64,000 bases of DNA from Amycolatopsis sp. NBC_00345 (GCF_036116635.1 NZ_CP107995.1:620001-684000); one strand, 5' to 3'. Positions 28,939 through 37,081 are shown, counted from the stretch's first letter. A program made the numbers and translations. Notes: generated by a model not told the origin, from the sequence alone.

Positions 28939-30005
28939 TATTCGGTGCCCTTCCGAGACCAGGTGTGGAGACAGGCGTCGGTGAGCGCCCAGTCGGGAGT
29001 GATTGCCGCGCCGCGGAAAACGGTGACCCGGCTGATGACGCTGAAGGATTCCGCATCGCCGAAACGCTCGTCCAGCCACTCCTGGTTGCGTTCGCGAAAC
29101 CGCTTGTCGGTCAGCGCCCGTACCACGCCGTAGGTCCCGCGACCGAACGTGCCGTTGCACAACGTCACCGTTCGCTCCGGGTTGAACGGGTTGCGGCCGT
29201 GATAGAGGTGGGCGACGTCGGCCACCAGGTGACCGCCCTGGTCCAGCTCGGCGGAGAAGAACTCCGTGCCGCCGTCGTCGCGGCTGACCTCGAACCCGCC
29301 GAGCGGCCCGTTGGGACCGTCGCGCCGCACCTGCCGCACGGGGATGTCCATCAAGTCGAGCAGCGCCCGGGTCTGGGTGTTCCAGTCGACCCCGCCGAGC
29401 ACGATGAGGTGCGCGGTGTTGTCGTCGCGCTTCAGCGGCGTGCGTTCGTCCGTGGTCCGGAAGGTCAGGTCGCTGTGGGGGTTGCACATGCGGACGTGGC
29501 CCACCAGCTCGACCAGCGAATCGAGGTCCGCGTAGGTGTACAGCTCCACGTAGTCGGGGCTCTCGGGATCCGCGAAAGTGCTCTGCCGCAATTCCTCCGG
29601 CAGCCTCGCGCAGACGATCACGATGTCCTGGTCCGGCGGGAACTGCCACAGGTTGTGGGCCGCCGGGGCTTCCACCAACGATCCGGAGGTGGCGTCGGTG
29701 CCATCGCGGAGCTGCTGGAGCTCCTTCAGAAGAACGTTCCGCCGGTCACGCTCTTCCGGGGCGAGGTCGCCGGCCGAGAGCACCCGATAGGGTTCGCGCT
29801 CGACCGAGCGCTTGCTGGCAAAGAAGGTCGCGTAAGCCTCGAGCCGGACCGGCGGCGGGACAACCGTATTTTCCCAGGACGACAGCAGCGCGGTGCTCAC
29901 GCCGAACGCCCTGGCCAGGTGGGTCTGGGTGAGCGGCACCCCCGGCCAGGTCTCCTTGCGCAGGGCGCGCAGCCGCTCGGCGAGCGGCGGGCTGTCTCCG
30001 GCCAC
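28938..30005 (-). CDS. XRE-type HTH protein with C-terminal Rossmann-like sensor domain
   Basis: Residues ~8-60 form an XRE/lambda-repressor HTH (LAERLRALRKETWPGVPLTQTHLARAFGVSTALLSSWE). After a linker, residues ~120-355 hold an alpha/beta domain (DIVIVCARLPEELRQS, YADLDSLVELVGHVRMCNP, DDNTAHLIVLGGVDWNTQTRALLDLMDIPVRQV, CNGTFGRGTYGVVRALTD) found in many actinobacterial HTH proteins and resembling nucleotide-binding folds. It is likely a ligand-responsive regulator, first gene of an operon with the glycosyltransferase, and divergent from the cyclase gene. The 246-nt gap between them is full of TTTCAG-type repeats, plausible operators for this protein. Confidence 0.7.
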   Translation of the reverse strand: MAGDSPPLAERLRALRKETWPGVPLTQTHLARAFGVSTALLSSWENTVVPPPVRLEAYATFFASKRSVEREPYRVLSAGDLAPEERDRRNVLLKELQQLRDGTDATSGSLVEAPAAHNLWQFPPDQDIVIVCARLPEELRQSTFADPESPDYVELYTYADLDSLVELVGHVRMCNPHSDLTFRTTDERTPLKRDDNTAHLIVLGGVDWNTQTRALLDLMDIPVRQVRRDGPNGPLGGFEVSRDDGGTEFFSAELDQGGHLVADVAHLYHGRNPFNPERTVTLCNGTFGRGTYGVVRALTDKRFRERNQEWLDERFGDAESFSVISRVTVFRGAAITPDWALTDACLHTWSRKGTE

Positions 30006-30007
30006 AG

Positions 30008-30235
30008 TTTCAGGCCCTTCAGTGAAATTCAGCCAGTGGGTGAATTTGCGGGATTCTACCGTACACCCTCGTCAAGTGCTGGGAGGGGCGCATGAAGGGT
30101 GTCGTAACAGCGGTAGGGGTCGTTACATGCAGGTGCAGGGGTTGTGTCACGTCGGGAACGGACATTGTTTCAGGCGGCTTCAGGCCTTACAGTAGTGATT
30201 GTGAAATTTCAGTAGATTTCAGTAAGCTTCTGAAA
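30008..30235. promoter_or_regulatory. Cluster of TTTCAG repeats in the HTH/cyclase divergent region
   Basis: TTTCAG occurs at 30008, TTCAG again at 30019 and 30028, and TTTCAGGCGGCTTCAGG lies around 30168-30184. TTTCAGTA stands at 30207-30214 and 30217-30224 (one helical turn apart), followed by the inverted TTCTGAAA at 30228-30235. The stretch is noticeably AT-richer than its surroundings. It looks like operators for the divergent HTH regulator and/or the Crp-type protein. Confidence 0.55.
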
Positions 30236-30251
30236 CCCCCAGGAGCCGGCC

Positions 30252-30872
30252 ATGGACAATCGAGTGCTCGGTATGCCCCTCCACCGGACGATAGTGGTGG
30301 TCGACGTCGAAGGTTCGACGATGTTGACCAACCCGGAGCGCGCCCTGATGCGGGAGAGGCTGCGAAGACTGCTCGACGCGGCGTTCCTCGCGGGCGGGAT
30401 CGAGGAGGAGTTCCGCGACCCGATGATCGACCGGGGTGACGGGGCACTGTGCCTGGTCCGTCCGGTCGACGAGGTGCCGAAGACGGTGCTGCTCACGAGA
30501 TTCGTCCCGGCCCTCACGGAAGCGTTGTGGCGGGCGGCGGAAGAGCCGCGGGGGGAGGCGTTCCGGCTGCGGGTCGCGCTGCATGCCGGCGATGTCCACT
30601 ACGACGGGCACGGGGCGTACGGCGAGGACATCGACTTCGCCTGCCGCCTCCTCGACGCCCCGGTCGTCAAGCGGTGGCTGAAGAATTCCACTGACCCGCT
30701 GGTCCTCGTCGTCTCCAGTGAGATCTACCGGACGGTCGTGCGGCACGGGTACGAGGGCATCGACAGCGGCGCGTTCGACCACGAGGTCTCGGTGCGGGTG
30801 GGCGGGCAGCGCATGCGGGGGCGGATCCGCAGTGCGGAGCCGGTGCTGCCCGGGACCGGGCTCAGCGCGTAG
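30252..30872 (+). CDS. Class III nucleotidyl cyclase-like protein
   Basis: The 206-residue protein is a single cyclase homology domain: metal-binding Asp18 in IVVVDVEGST and Asp63 in MIDRGDGALCLV, then LRVALHAGDVHYDGHGAYGEDIDFACRLLDAP, where Arg132 matches the transition-state Arg and Asp128 stands where many cyclases have Asn. Both metal Asps are present, so activity is plausible; base specificity (A, G, U or C) cannot be read. No membrane or sensor domain. The next gene encodes a cNMP-binding-type Crp protein, so product sensing in cis is likely. Such cytosolic cyclases include Pycsar enzymes, but no typical Pycsar effector is fused. Confidence 0.75.
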   Translation: MDNRVLGMPLHRTIVVVDVEGSTMLTNPERALMRERLRRLLDAAFLAGGIEEEFRDPMIDRGDGALCLVRPVDEVPKTVLLTRFVPALTEALWRAAEEPRGEAFRLRVALHAGDVHYDGHGAYGEDIDFACRLLDAPVVKRWLKNSTDPLVLVVSSEIYRTVVRHGYEGIDSGAFDHEVSVRVGGQRMRGRIRSAEPVLPGTGLSA

Positions 30873-30927
30873 AAACCTGCTGCGGGGCGGAAAATGGAAA
30901 CCTTGCCGCGACCACGAAGGGCCGGGT

Positions 30928-31590
30928 ATGGAGGTGCACGGGTTCTGGACCGCGCTCGGCCCCTCCGATCGCGCGAAGATCACCCCGCTCGGGACGCAGC
31001 GGCTCTACCGGCGCGGCGAAATCCTTTGCCGCGAAGGGGATCCGGGCGGGATTGTGCTGGTTTTGATCCGTGGGCACGCCCGGATCATCACCGTGACGCC
31101 CGACGGGCGTGAAGTCCTCATCGCCGTGCGGGGGAGCGGGGACGTGGTCGGGGAACTGGCCGCGATCGACGGCGGGCCCCGCTCGGCGACCGTCGAAGCG
31201 CTGGACGACGTCGAAGCGCTCGAGGTGGCCGGCAGCCGGTTCGCCGCATTGTGCCGCAGGGAGCCGGAAATCTCGTGGGCGCTGCTGGTCGTCCTCAGCG
31301 AAAGACTGCGGGACGTCGGGAAGCAGTGGCTCGACCTCGGCGGGGGTGCCATCGCCCGGCGGGTGGCCGCGCAGCTCATGCAGCTGGCTGTGCAGCACGG
31401 GGCCCAGCAAGGTACTGATATCGAAGTCGTCGTGCCTGGAACACAAGCAGAACTGGCGATGACAGCGGCGATTTCGCGGGAATCGTGGGCGCGTGTCACC
31501 CGGGAACTGAGGGAGCGGGGCATCATCAGCACCGGCCGCCGCCGGCTGACGATCCATCGGATGGACGAACTGCGCCGGCTGGCGCGTTGA
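30928..31590 (+). CDS. Crp/Fnr-family regulator with cyclic-nucleotide-binding domain
   Basis: Residues ~10-120 form a cNMP-binding barrel with phosphate cassette GDVVGELAAIDGGPRSATVEAL (Glu76, Arg85 conserved in cNMP binders). Residues ~145-215 contain a Crp-type winged HTH (GTQAELAMTAAISRESWARVTRELRERGIISTGRRR). The 220-residue length is standard. Located 55 nt after the cyclase gene, it is the obvious receptor for its product; two small membrane proteins follow. The ATG has only a weak GAAGGG upstream; no start closer to the cyclase is well supported. Confidence 0.82.
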   Translation: MEVHGFWTALGPSDRAKITPLGTQRLYRRGEILCREGDPGGIVLVLIRGHARIITVTPDGREVLIAVRGSGDVVGELAAIDGGPRSATVEALDDVEALEVAGSRFAALCRREPEISWALLVVLSERLRDVGKQWLDLGGGAIARRVAAQLMQLAVQHGAQQGTDIEVVVPGTQAELAMTAAISRESWARVTRELRERGIISTGRRRLTIHRMDELRRLAR

Positions 31591-31662
31591 ACGTGTCTGC
31601 TGACACAGATTCCGCGCTCGCCCAGGGGTTTCCTTGAGGTTCACCACCGAGGGAGGCACCCC

Positions 31663-32013
31663 ATGGAACCGTTTCTTCCCGTACCGCAACCGATCCGCTG
31701 GCGTCGCGGGGTCTACGCGGCCGCGCTGGTCATCCCGTTCACCGTGGCGCAGGTGTGGGCGCTGCTGGTGCTGATGAGCGTCGCGCCGCTCGGCGGGCTC
31801 GTCGGGCAGGCGTTCCTGGTGTCCTTGCTGGGTTCGCTCGTCGCGGTGGCGGCGGGCTGGCGGTGGACGTGGCTGCTGACCTCCGAACGTCGCCGCGAGC
31901 GGGACCGCGCCCGTGACCTCGAGCGTGTCCGTTATCTCGAGCGCGCCCGCGAGTTCGACCGTGACCATGACTTCGACCGTGACCTCGTGGCCAGGCACCT
32001 GACCGGGGTATGA
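31663..32013 (+). CDS. Small two-TM protein with Arg/Asp/Glu-rich tail
   Basis: The 116-residue protein has two hydrophobic segments (VYAAALVIPFTVAQVWALLVLM and GLVGQAFLVSLLGSLVAVAAGW) and a strongly charged tail of alternating Arg and Asp/Glu (RRERDRARDLERVRYLERARE), probably a cytoplasmic helix. GGAGG precedes the ATG. Not a recognised family. It lies downstream of the cyclase/Crp pair and its stop overlaps the next start (GTATGA). It could be a Crp target or a membrane effector. Confidence 0.6.
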   Translation: MEPFLPVPQPIRWRRGVYAAALVIPFTVAQVWALLVLMSVAPLGGLVGQAFLVSLLGSLVAVAAGWRWTWLLTSERRRERDRARDLERVRYLERAREFDRDHDFDRDLVARHLTGV

Positions 32014-32216
32014 CCACCGCGACGCTGGCGGAGGCCGTCACGGGCGCCTCCGCCGGACCGGCGTCGCTGATCGTGCTGGCGCTGGTGCTGCTCGTCGCGT
32101 CCGGCCGGGTGCTGCGGCGGCCGGTGAGGTTCGCCGGACGGCTGCTCGGCCTCGCCGTCGCCGCGTCCGGCATCAGCGCGTGGGTGACGGTGACGATGGT
32201 CGTCGCCGTCCAGTGA
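32010..32216 (+). CDS. Small hydrophobic protein
   Basis: The 68-residue protein has two hydrophobic stretches (SLIVLALVLLVASGRVL and LLGLAVAASGISAWVTVTMVVAV). The ATG overlaps the stop of the upstream two-TM gene by 4 nt, so both are made together. No family recognised. Last gene of the cyclase cluster; an inverted repeat follows. Confidence 0.55.
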   Translation: MTTATLAEAVTGASAGPASLIVLALVLLVASGRVLRRPVRFAGRLLGLAVAASGISAWVTVTMVVAVQ

Positions 32217-32226
32217 GCGCGACCAG

Positions 32227-32272
32227 CTCGTGAGTGTTCCGGACGGTTAGAACCGTCATAGCCACTCACGAG
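32227..32272. terminator. Nested inverted repeat between convergent genes
   Basis: CTCGTGAGTG (32227-32236) pairs with CACTCACGAG (32263-32272), and inside GACGGTT (32242-32248) pairs with AACCGTC (32251-32257). It separates the cyclase cluster from the convergent YqeY-like gene, so a bidirectional terminator is likely; the symmetric form also suggests a dispersed repeat. Confidence 0.6.
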
Positions 32273-32276
32273 TCCT

Positions 32277-32732
32277 TCAGCCGGCCAGTTGGCGTTTCAC
32301 CTCCGCGGCCACGCGGCCGCCCTCGGCGCGGCCCGCGACCTTCGGGCGGAGCTCCTTCATCACCGAGCCCATCGCGGCCGGGCCGGTGGCTCCGGACGCG
32401 GCGACGGCGTCGGTCACCAAAGCGGTCAGCTCCTCGTCCGTGAGCTGGGCCGGGAGGTAACCCGTGAGCAGTTCCGCCTCGGCGCGTTCGCGGGCGGCGG
32501 ACTCGGCGCGGTCGCCCTTCTCGAAGGCCTCCGCGGCGTCGCGGCGCTTCTTCACCTCGCGGGTGATGATCTTGAGCACCTCGTCGTCCGACAGCTCGCG
32601 GGCGGTCTTGCCCGCGGTCTCCTCGTAGCCGATCGCCGACAGGGTGAGACGGAGCGTGGCCGAGCGCAGCTGGTCTCGGGCCTTGATGGCGGTGGTCAGG
32701 TCGTCGTGCAGGGTCGCCTTGAGCGTGGTCAT
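32277..32732 (-). CDS. GatB/YqeY domain protein
   Basis: The 151-residue, helix-rich protein matches the YqeY family related to the tail of tRNA amidotransferase GatB: TLKATLHDDLTTAIKARDQLRSATLRLTLSAI, KIITREVKKRRDAAEAFEKGDR, LLTGYLPAQLTDEELTALV and MGSVMKELRPKVAGRAEGGRVAAEVKRQL. Its function is not well established (tRNA-linked by homology). Divergent from fmt. Confidence 0.88.
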   Translation of the reverse strand: MTTLKATLHDDLTTAIKARDQLRSATLRLTLSAIGYEETAGKTARELSDDEVLKIITREVKKRRDAAEAFEKGDRAESAARERAEAELLTGYLPAQLTDEELTALVTDAVAASGATGPAAMGSVMKELRPKVAGRAEGGRVAAEVKRQLAG

Positions 32733-32870
32733 GCCCTGATCCTGGCACCAACCGGGCCCGTTCGCGCCGGGCGCCGCGCTACCGGCCGGGGCCCGCCTGC
32801 GCCCAGCCTCGCCGCACCGGCCGGGCCCGCGCCGAGCAGCGCGTGACGGTGCCTTCTAGACTCGACCCCG

Positions 32871-32918
32871 ATGTTCGACCAGTGTGAATTCCCCCTTTCC
32901 CCGGCGGAGGTGCCGTGA
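32871..32918 (+). CDS. Possible 15-codon leader peptide coupled to fmt
   Basis: ATG at 32871 opens MFDQCEFPLSPAEVP followed by TGA at 32916-32918, whose A is the first base of the fmt ATG. TAGACT at 32857-32862 is a good -10 match 8 nt before this ATG, so the transcript would begin near the start codon. The fmt Shine-Dalgarno lies inside this small frame. Not a known family; it may only couple translation. Confidence 0.35.
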   Translation: MFDQCEFPLSPAEVP

Positions 32919-33844
32919 TGCGGCTCGTCTTCGCCGGCACCCCCGACCCCGCCGTGCCGTCCCTGCGCGCCCTGCTCGAGTCCGGGCGGCACGAGGTGGT
33001 CGCCGTCGTCACGCGGCCCGACGCCCAGTCCGGCCGCGGCCGGCGGGTCGTGCGCTCGCCCGTCGGCGCGCTCGCCGACGAGCACGGCATCGAGGTGCTG
33101 ACGCCCGCGCGCGCCGGTGACCCCGCGTTCCTGGCGCGCCTGACGGAGCTGGCGCCCGACGCCTGCCCCGTCGTCGCGTACGGTGCGCTGCTGCCGCAGT
33201 CCGCGCTCGACATCCCGGTCCACGGCTGGGTGAACCTGCACTTCTCGCTGCTGCCCGCGTGGCGCGGCGCCGCCCCGGTGCAGTCCGCGATCCGCGCTGG
33301 CGACGAGATCACCGGCGCGTCCACCTTCCGGATCGTCAAGGAGCTGGACGCCGGCCCGGTGTTCGGCGTCGTGACCGAGAAGATCGGGCCCACCGACACC
33401 GCGGGCGTGCTGCTCGGCCGGCTCGCCGAGTCCGGCGCCGGCCTGCTGCTGTCCACCATGGACGGCATCGAGGACGGCTCGCTGCGCGCGGTCGAGCAGT
33501 CGGGCGAGGGCCTCAGCTACGCGCCGAAGGTGACGGTGGACGACGCGCGGGTGTCGTTCGCCGACCCGGCGGCGGCCGTCGACCGGCAGATCCGCGCGGT
33601 GACGCCGGAGCCGGGCGCGTGGGCGGAGTTCCGCGGCGAGCGCTTCAAGCTGGGACCGGTCACGGTGGTCGACGAGCCCGGCCCGCAGCCGGGCGAGATC
33701 GTGGTGGAGCGCAAGCGCGTGCTGGTCGGCACGGCGACGAAACCGTTGCGGCTGGGCGAGGTCCAGGCGCCGGGCAAGAAACGGATGGCGGCCACCGACT
33801 GGGCGCGCGGTACACGGATCGACGAGGGAGAGCGCCTGCGGTGA
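32918..33844 (+). CDS. fmt: Methionyl-tRNA formyltransferase
   Basis: Formylates initiator Met-tRNA with 10-formyl-THF. The 308-residue protein has RLVFAGTPDPAVPSLRALL, the catalytic Asn/His region WVNLHFSLLPAWRGAAPVQSAI and LDAGPVFG, plus the C-terminal OB-like domain. ATG 32918 is preferred over GTG 32915 because GGAGGT at 32906-32911 is then 6 nt away. The stop overlaps rsmB by 4 nt. Confidence 0.96.
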   Translation: MRLVFAGTPDPAVPSLRALLESGRHEVVAVVTRPDAQSGRGRRVVRSPVGALADEHGIEVLTPARAGDPAFLARLTELAPDACPVVAYGALLPQSALDIPVHGWVNLHFSLLPAWRGAAPVQSAIRAGDEITGASTFRIVKELDAGPVFGVVTEKIGPTDTAGVLLGRLAESGAGLLLSTMDGIEDGSLRAVEQSGEGLSYAPKVTVDDARVSFADPAAAVDRQIRAVTPEPGAWAEFRGERFKLGPVTVVDEPGPQPGEIVVERKRVLVGTATKPLRLGEVQAPGKKRMAATDWARGTRIDEGERLR

Positions 33845-35265
33845 ACGAGCGAGGCGAACGGCGGCCGTCACGGCCGCAGCGGGACCGTCCGGCCCCGCGC
33901 AAGGAAGGTCCGCGGCGTCCGCCGGAGGTCGACCCGGCCCGGCAGGCCGCGTTCGACGTCCTGCGCGCGGTGCGTGAGAAGGACGCGTACGCGAACCTCG
34001 TGCTCCCGCAGCTGCTGCGCGAGCGCCGGATCACCGGCCGCGACGCCGCGCTGGCCACGGAGCTGACGTACGGCGCTTCGCGGGCGCAGGGCCTGCTCGA
34101 CGCGGTCATCGGCGCCTGTGCCGAGCGTCCGGTGGAGAAAACCGACCCGGTGGTGCTCGACGCGCTCCGGCTCGGCGTCTACCAGCTGCTGCGCACCCGC
34201 ATCCCGCAGCACGCCGCCGTCGGGTCCACTGTGGACCTGGTCCGGGCCGAGGCGGGTTCGTGGGCAACGGGGTTCGCCAACGCGATCCTCCGCGGAGTGT
34301 CCGAAAAGGACGAACAGACCTGGCTGGACCAGCTGGCGCCGGACGAGGCCACCGACCCGATCGGCGCCTACGCGCTGCGCACCGCGCACCCCCGTTGGGT
34401 CGCGCGCTCCTTCGCCGAGGCGTTGGGGGACAAGGGCGCCGAGCTGAAGGCGGCGCTGGCGGCCGACGACGCCCGGCCCGAGGTGCACCTGGTCGCCCGG
34501 CCCGGCGAGATCAGCGCCGACGAGCTGGCCGCGATCACCGGCGGAGACCCCGCGCCGTACTCGCCCTACGGCGTCCGGCTGCCCGCCGGCGCCGGCGACC
34601 CGTCCAACGTCGAGCCGGTGCGCGAGCGGCTCGCCGCGGTGCAGGACGAGGGCAGCCAGCTGTGCGCGATCGCCGCGACGAAGGCGCCACTGGACGGCTC
34701 CGACGAGCGCTGGCTCGACTTGTGCGCCGGCCCCGGCGGCAAGGCCGCGCTGCTGGGCGCGCTCGCCAAGATCAGCGGGGCCCGCGTGGACGCCGTCGAG
34801 AAGGCGCCGCACCGCGCGCGCTTGGTCGAGAACACCACCGCCGGCCTGCCGGTGACCGTGCACGTCGCCGACGGCCGCGAGTCCGGGCTCGAACCCGGTT
34901 ACGACCGGGTGCTCGTCGACGCGCCGTGCAGCGGCCTCGGCGCGCTGCGGCGGCGGCCCGAGGCGCGCTGGCGGCGCAAGCCCTCCGACGTCGCGGACCT
35001 GACCCGGCTGCAGGGCGAGCTGCTCATCGCGGCGCTGGACCTGGTCCGCCCGGGCGGCGTGGTGACCTACGTCGTGTGCTCGCCGCACCTGGCCGAGACC
35101 GAGGGCGTGGTCGGCGAGATCGCCCGGCGCAGCAAGGCCGAGGTGCTCGACTCCCGGGAGTTCTTCCCCGGCGTCCCGCAGCTCGGTGACGGGCCGTACG
35201 TGCAGCTGTGGCCGCACCGGCACGGCACCGACGCGATGTTCTGCGCCACGCTCCGCAAGCAGTGA
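33841..35265 (+). CDS. rsmB: 16S rRNA m5C967 methyltransferase
   Basis: SAM-dependent methylation of 16S rRNA C967. The 474-residue protein has an N-terminal NusB-like domain (ARQAAFDVLRAVREKDAYANLVLPQLL, LDALRLGVYQLLRTRIP), SAM motif WLDLCAGPGGKAALLGAL, and both catalytic cysteines in VLVDAPCSGLGALRRRPEARWRR and YVVCSPHLAETEG. The first ~35 residues are a basic, disordered extension common in actinobacteria. GTG overlaps the fmt stop. Confidence 0.95.
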   Translation: MNERGERRPSRPQRDRPAPRKEGPRRPPEVDPARQAAFDVLRAVREKDAYANLVLPQLLRERRITGRDAALATELTYGASRAQGLLDAVIGACAERPVEKTDPVVLDALRLGVYQLLRTRIPQHAAVGSTVDLVRAEAGSWATGFANAILRGVSEKDEQTWLDQLAPDEATDPIGAYALRTAHPRWVARSFAEALGDKGAELKAALAADDARPEVHLVARPGEISADELAAITGGDPAPYSPYGVRLPAGAGDPSNVEPVRERLAAVQDEGSQLCAIAATKAPLDGSDERWLDLCAGPGGKAALLGALAKISGARVDAVEKAPHRARLVENTTAGLPVTVHVADGRESGLEPGYDRVLVDAPCSGLGALRRRPEARWRRKPSDVADLTRLQGELLIAALDLVRPGGVVTYVVCSPHLAETEGVVGEIARRSKAEVLDSREFFPGVPQLGDGPYVQLWPHRHGTDAMFCATLRKQ

Positions 35266-35768
35266 GGGACCTCGGGCTCGTCGCGAGCTCGTGCGGTGGG
35301 CTGGACACCCGGTTCACCGCCGAGCTGGCGAAGCCCGCGGCCGCGCGCGGCTGGCGTCTCGCGGTCACCCTGACCCCGACGGCGCACCGCTGGCTGGACA
35401 CCACCGGCGGCCTCGGCGAGCTGGCCGCGACCACCGGCCTACCCATCCGCTGCGCCGGACGGCTCCCCGGCGAGCCGCGGCCGCACCCCGACCCCGGGGT
35501 GTTCCTGTTCGCCCCCGCGTCGGCGAACTCGGTGGCCAAGCTGGCCCTCGGCATCGCCGACAACCAGGCGCTCACCCTGCTCGGCGACGTGCTCGGCGCG
35601 CCCGGCGTGACGATCGTGCTCGCCTACCAGATCCAGGACACCCGGGTGCACCACCCGGCCTGGCGCCGGCACCTGGACACGCTCACGGGCGCCGGGGTCC
35701 GGCTGCACCGGCTCGACCCCCGGCGCCCGTGGTCCGAGGTGCTGGACCTGCTGCCGCCCGCCGGTTAG
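35262..35768 (+). CDS. Flavoprotein (HFCD/phosphopantothenoylcysteine decarboxylase-like)
   Basis: The 168-residue protein has the flavodoxin-like HFCD pattern: GLVASSCGGLDTRFTAEL at the FMN phosphate site, WRLAVTLTPTAHRWLD, and FLFAPASANSVAKLALGIADNQALTLL corresponding to the PASANT-like segment of these FMN proteins. Substrate unknown. It is coupled to rsmB by a GTGA overlap. The catalytic residues of CoaC are not obvious, so a different decarboxylation or an FMN-binding role is possible. Confidence 0.75.
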   Translation: MRDLGLVASSCGGLDTRFTAELAKPAAARGWRLAVTLTPTAHRWLDTTGGLGELAATTGLPIRCAGRLPGEPRPHPDPGVFLFAPASANSVAKLALGIADNQALTLLGDVLGAPGVTIVLAYQIQDTRVHHPAWRRHLDTLTGAGVRLHRLDPRRPWSEVLDLLPPAG

Positions 35769-35779
35769 CGCGCGATGGT

Positions 35780-35833
35780 GCCCTGAAGGCCACCTTCAGG
35801 GGCGGATACGACCCTCAAGGTGGCCTTCAGGGC
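35780..35833. repeat. Inverted repeat, copy 2 of the CCTGAAGGCCACC family
   Basis: Arm 35780-35802 begins GCCCTGAAGGCCACC; the partner 35812-35833 ends GGTGGCCTTCAGGGC and pairs over 22 bp with one mismatch. It sits between convergent flavoprotein and serine hydrolase genes. Same core as the copies at 24846 and 44531. Confidence 0.85.
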
Positions 35834-35853
35834 GTGGAGCGCAAAGCCGCTGG

Positions 35854-36981
35854 TTAGCGCTGGGTCAGCGCCGTCTCGAGGGCGGCGTCGAGGTGCCCGG
35901 TGGCGGCTTCCGGCCCCGGCGCCTCGTTGATCAGCACGGTGGCGCTGCGTCCGCTGTCGGTGACGCCGGCGCGGGCGTAGAAGCCGAAGATTTCGCCGTC
36001 GTGGCCCCAATACCGGCCGCCGCCCGGCAACGGCTGGAGGATCAGGCCCAGGCCGTAGCCCTGAGTGCTGCCCGGGATCGGCACGGTGCGCTTCATCTCG
36101 GCGAGCTGGGCCGGCGGCAGCAGCCGTCCGCCGAGCAGGGCGGTGAAGAACGTGTCGAGGTCGGCGCCGGTGGAGACCAGCGCGCCCGCCCCCGCGGCGA
36201 TGCTCGGGTCGAAGTCGGTGAAGTCCACTGGGCCGTCCGTGTCCGGCAGGTCCACGTAGCCGCGGGGGTGCGGGGCGGGCAGCGTCTCGTCGCCGCGGCC
36301 GGGCAGCGACGTGCCGGTCAGCCCGAGCGGGCGGCTGATGCGGGCGCTGATCTCGTGGGCCAGCGACTGCCCGGTGACCCGCTCCACGAGCATCTGGGCC
36401 AGCACGTAATTGGTGTTCGAGTACGACCAGGACGTGCCGGGCGCGAACAGCGGCGGGTGCGCCAGCGCCATCGCGACCAGCTCGGCCGGCTCGGCGCCGC
36501 GGTGGCGCAGCTGCTCCACGTTGCCCTGGAGCAGGTAGTCGGTGTAGTTGGGCAGGCCGCTGGTGTGCTGCAGCAGCTGGCGCACGGTGATCTTCGTGCC
36601 GTCGTTGCCGTTTCCGGTCACGACCCCCGGCAGGTACGCCGCGATCGGCGTGTCCAGGCGGACCCGGCCCTCGGCGACGAGCTGCAGCACCACCGTCGCG
36701 ACGAAGGACTTCGTCACGCTGCCCGCCCGGAACCGCGCGCCGACCGGCATCGGGGTCCCGGACGCGAGGTCGCCGACGCCGCTGCGGACGGTCCGCGTCC
36801 GGCCGCCCTCACGCACCACGGCCTCCGCGCCCGGCACGCCGTCGCCCACCGTGAGCACGGCGAGCGCCTGCCGGACCGGGTCGGCAGGCGCGGCCGTGGC
36901 CGGCGCGGCGACCACGGCCGCGGTCAGCACGGCGAGCGTGCCGACGGCGGTGATCTGCCTGCAGCGTAAGGACATTCTCAT
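35854..36981 (-). CDS. Secreted beta-lactamase-family serine hydrolase (class C/D-peptidase fold)
   Basis: The 375-residue protein begins with a signal peptide (MRMSLRCRQITAVGTLAVLTAAVVAAPATAA). The mature part has SVTK (SxxK with catalytic Ser), YSNTN (YxN) and WGHDG (HxG), the three active-site motifs of penicillin-binding-protein/class C beta-lactamase-like hydrolases (DD-carboxypeptidase, esterase). The start is set at 36981 because AGGGGAAG precedes it; a longer frame to 37008 lacks a better site. Substrate unknown: peptidoglycan or small ester. Confidence 0.88.
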   Translation of the reverse strand: MRMSLRCRQITAVGTLAVLTAAVVAAPATAAPADPVRQALAVLTVGDGVPGAEAVVREGGRTRTVRSGVGDLASGTPMPVGARFRAGSVTKSFVATVVLQLVAEGRVRLDTPIAAYLPGVVTGNGNDGTKITVRQLLQHTSGLPNYTDYLLQGNVEQLRHRGAEPAELVAMALAHPPLFAPGTSWSYSNTNYVLAQMLVERVTGQSLAHEISARISRPLGLTGTSLPGRGDETLPAPHPRGYVDLPDTDGPVDFTDFDPSIAAGAGALVSTGADLDTFFTALLGGRLLPPAQLAEMKRTVPIPGSTQGYGLGLILQPLPGGGRYWGHDGEIFGFYARAGVTDSGRSATVLINEAPGPEAATGHLDAALETALTQR

Positions 36982-37081
36982 GATCTTCCCCTCGGTCGAG
37001 TGCCTCAAGGAAGATCGTGTCGCGGCGGCGCGGGCGAAACCACCGGGCTGGCCCCCGAGCCGTCCGGGGGCTTACCCCACC

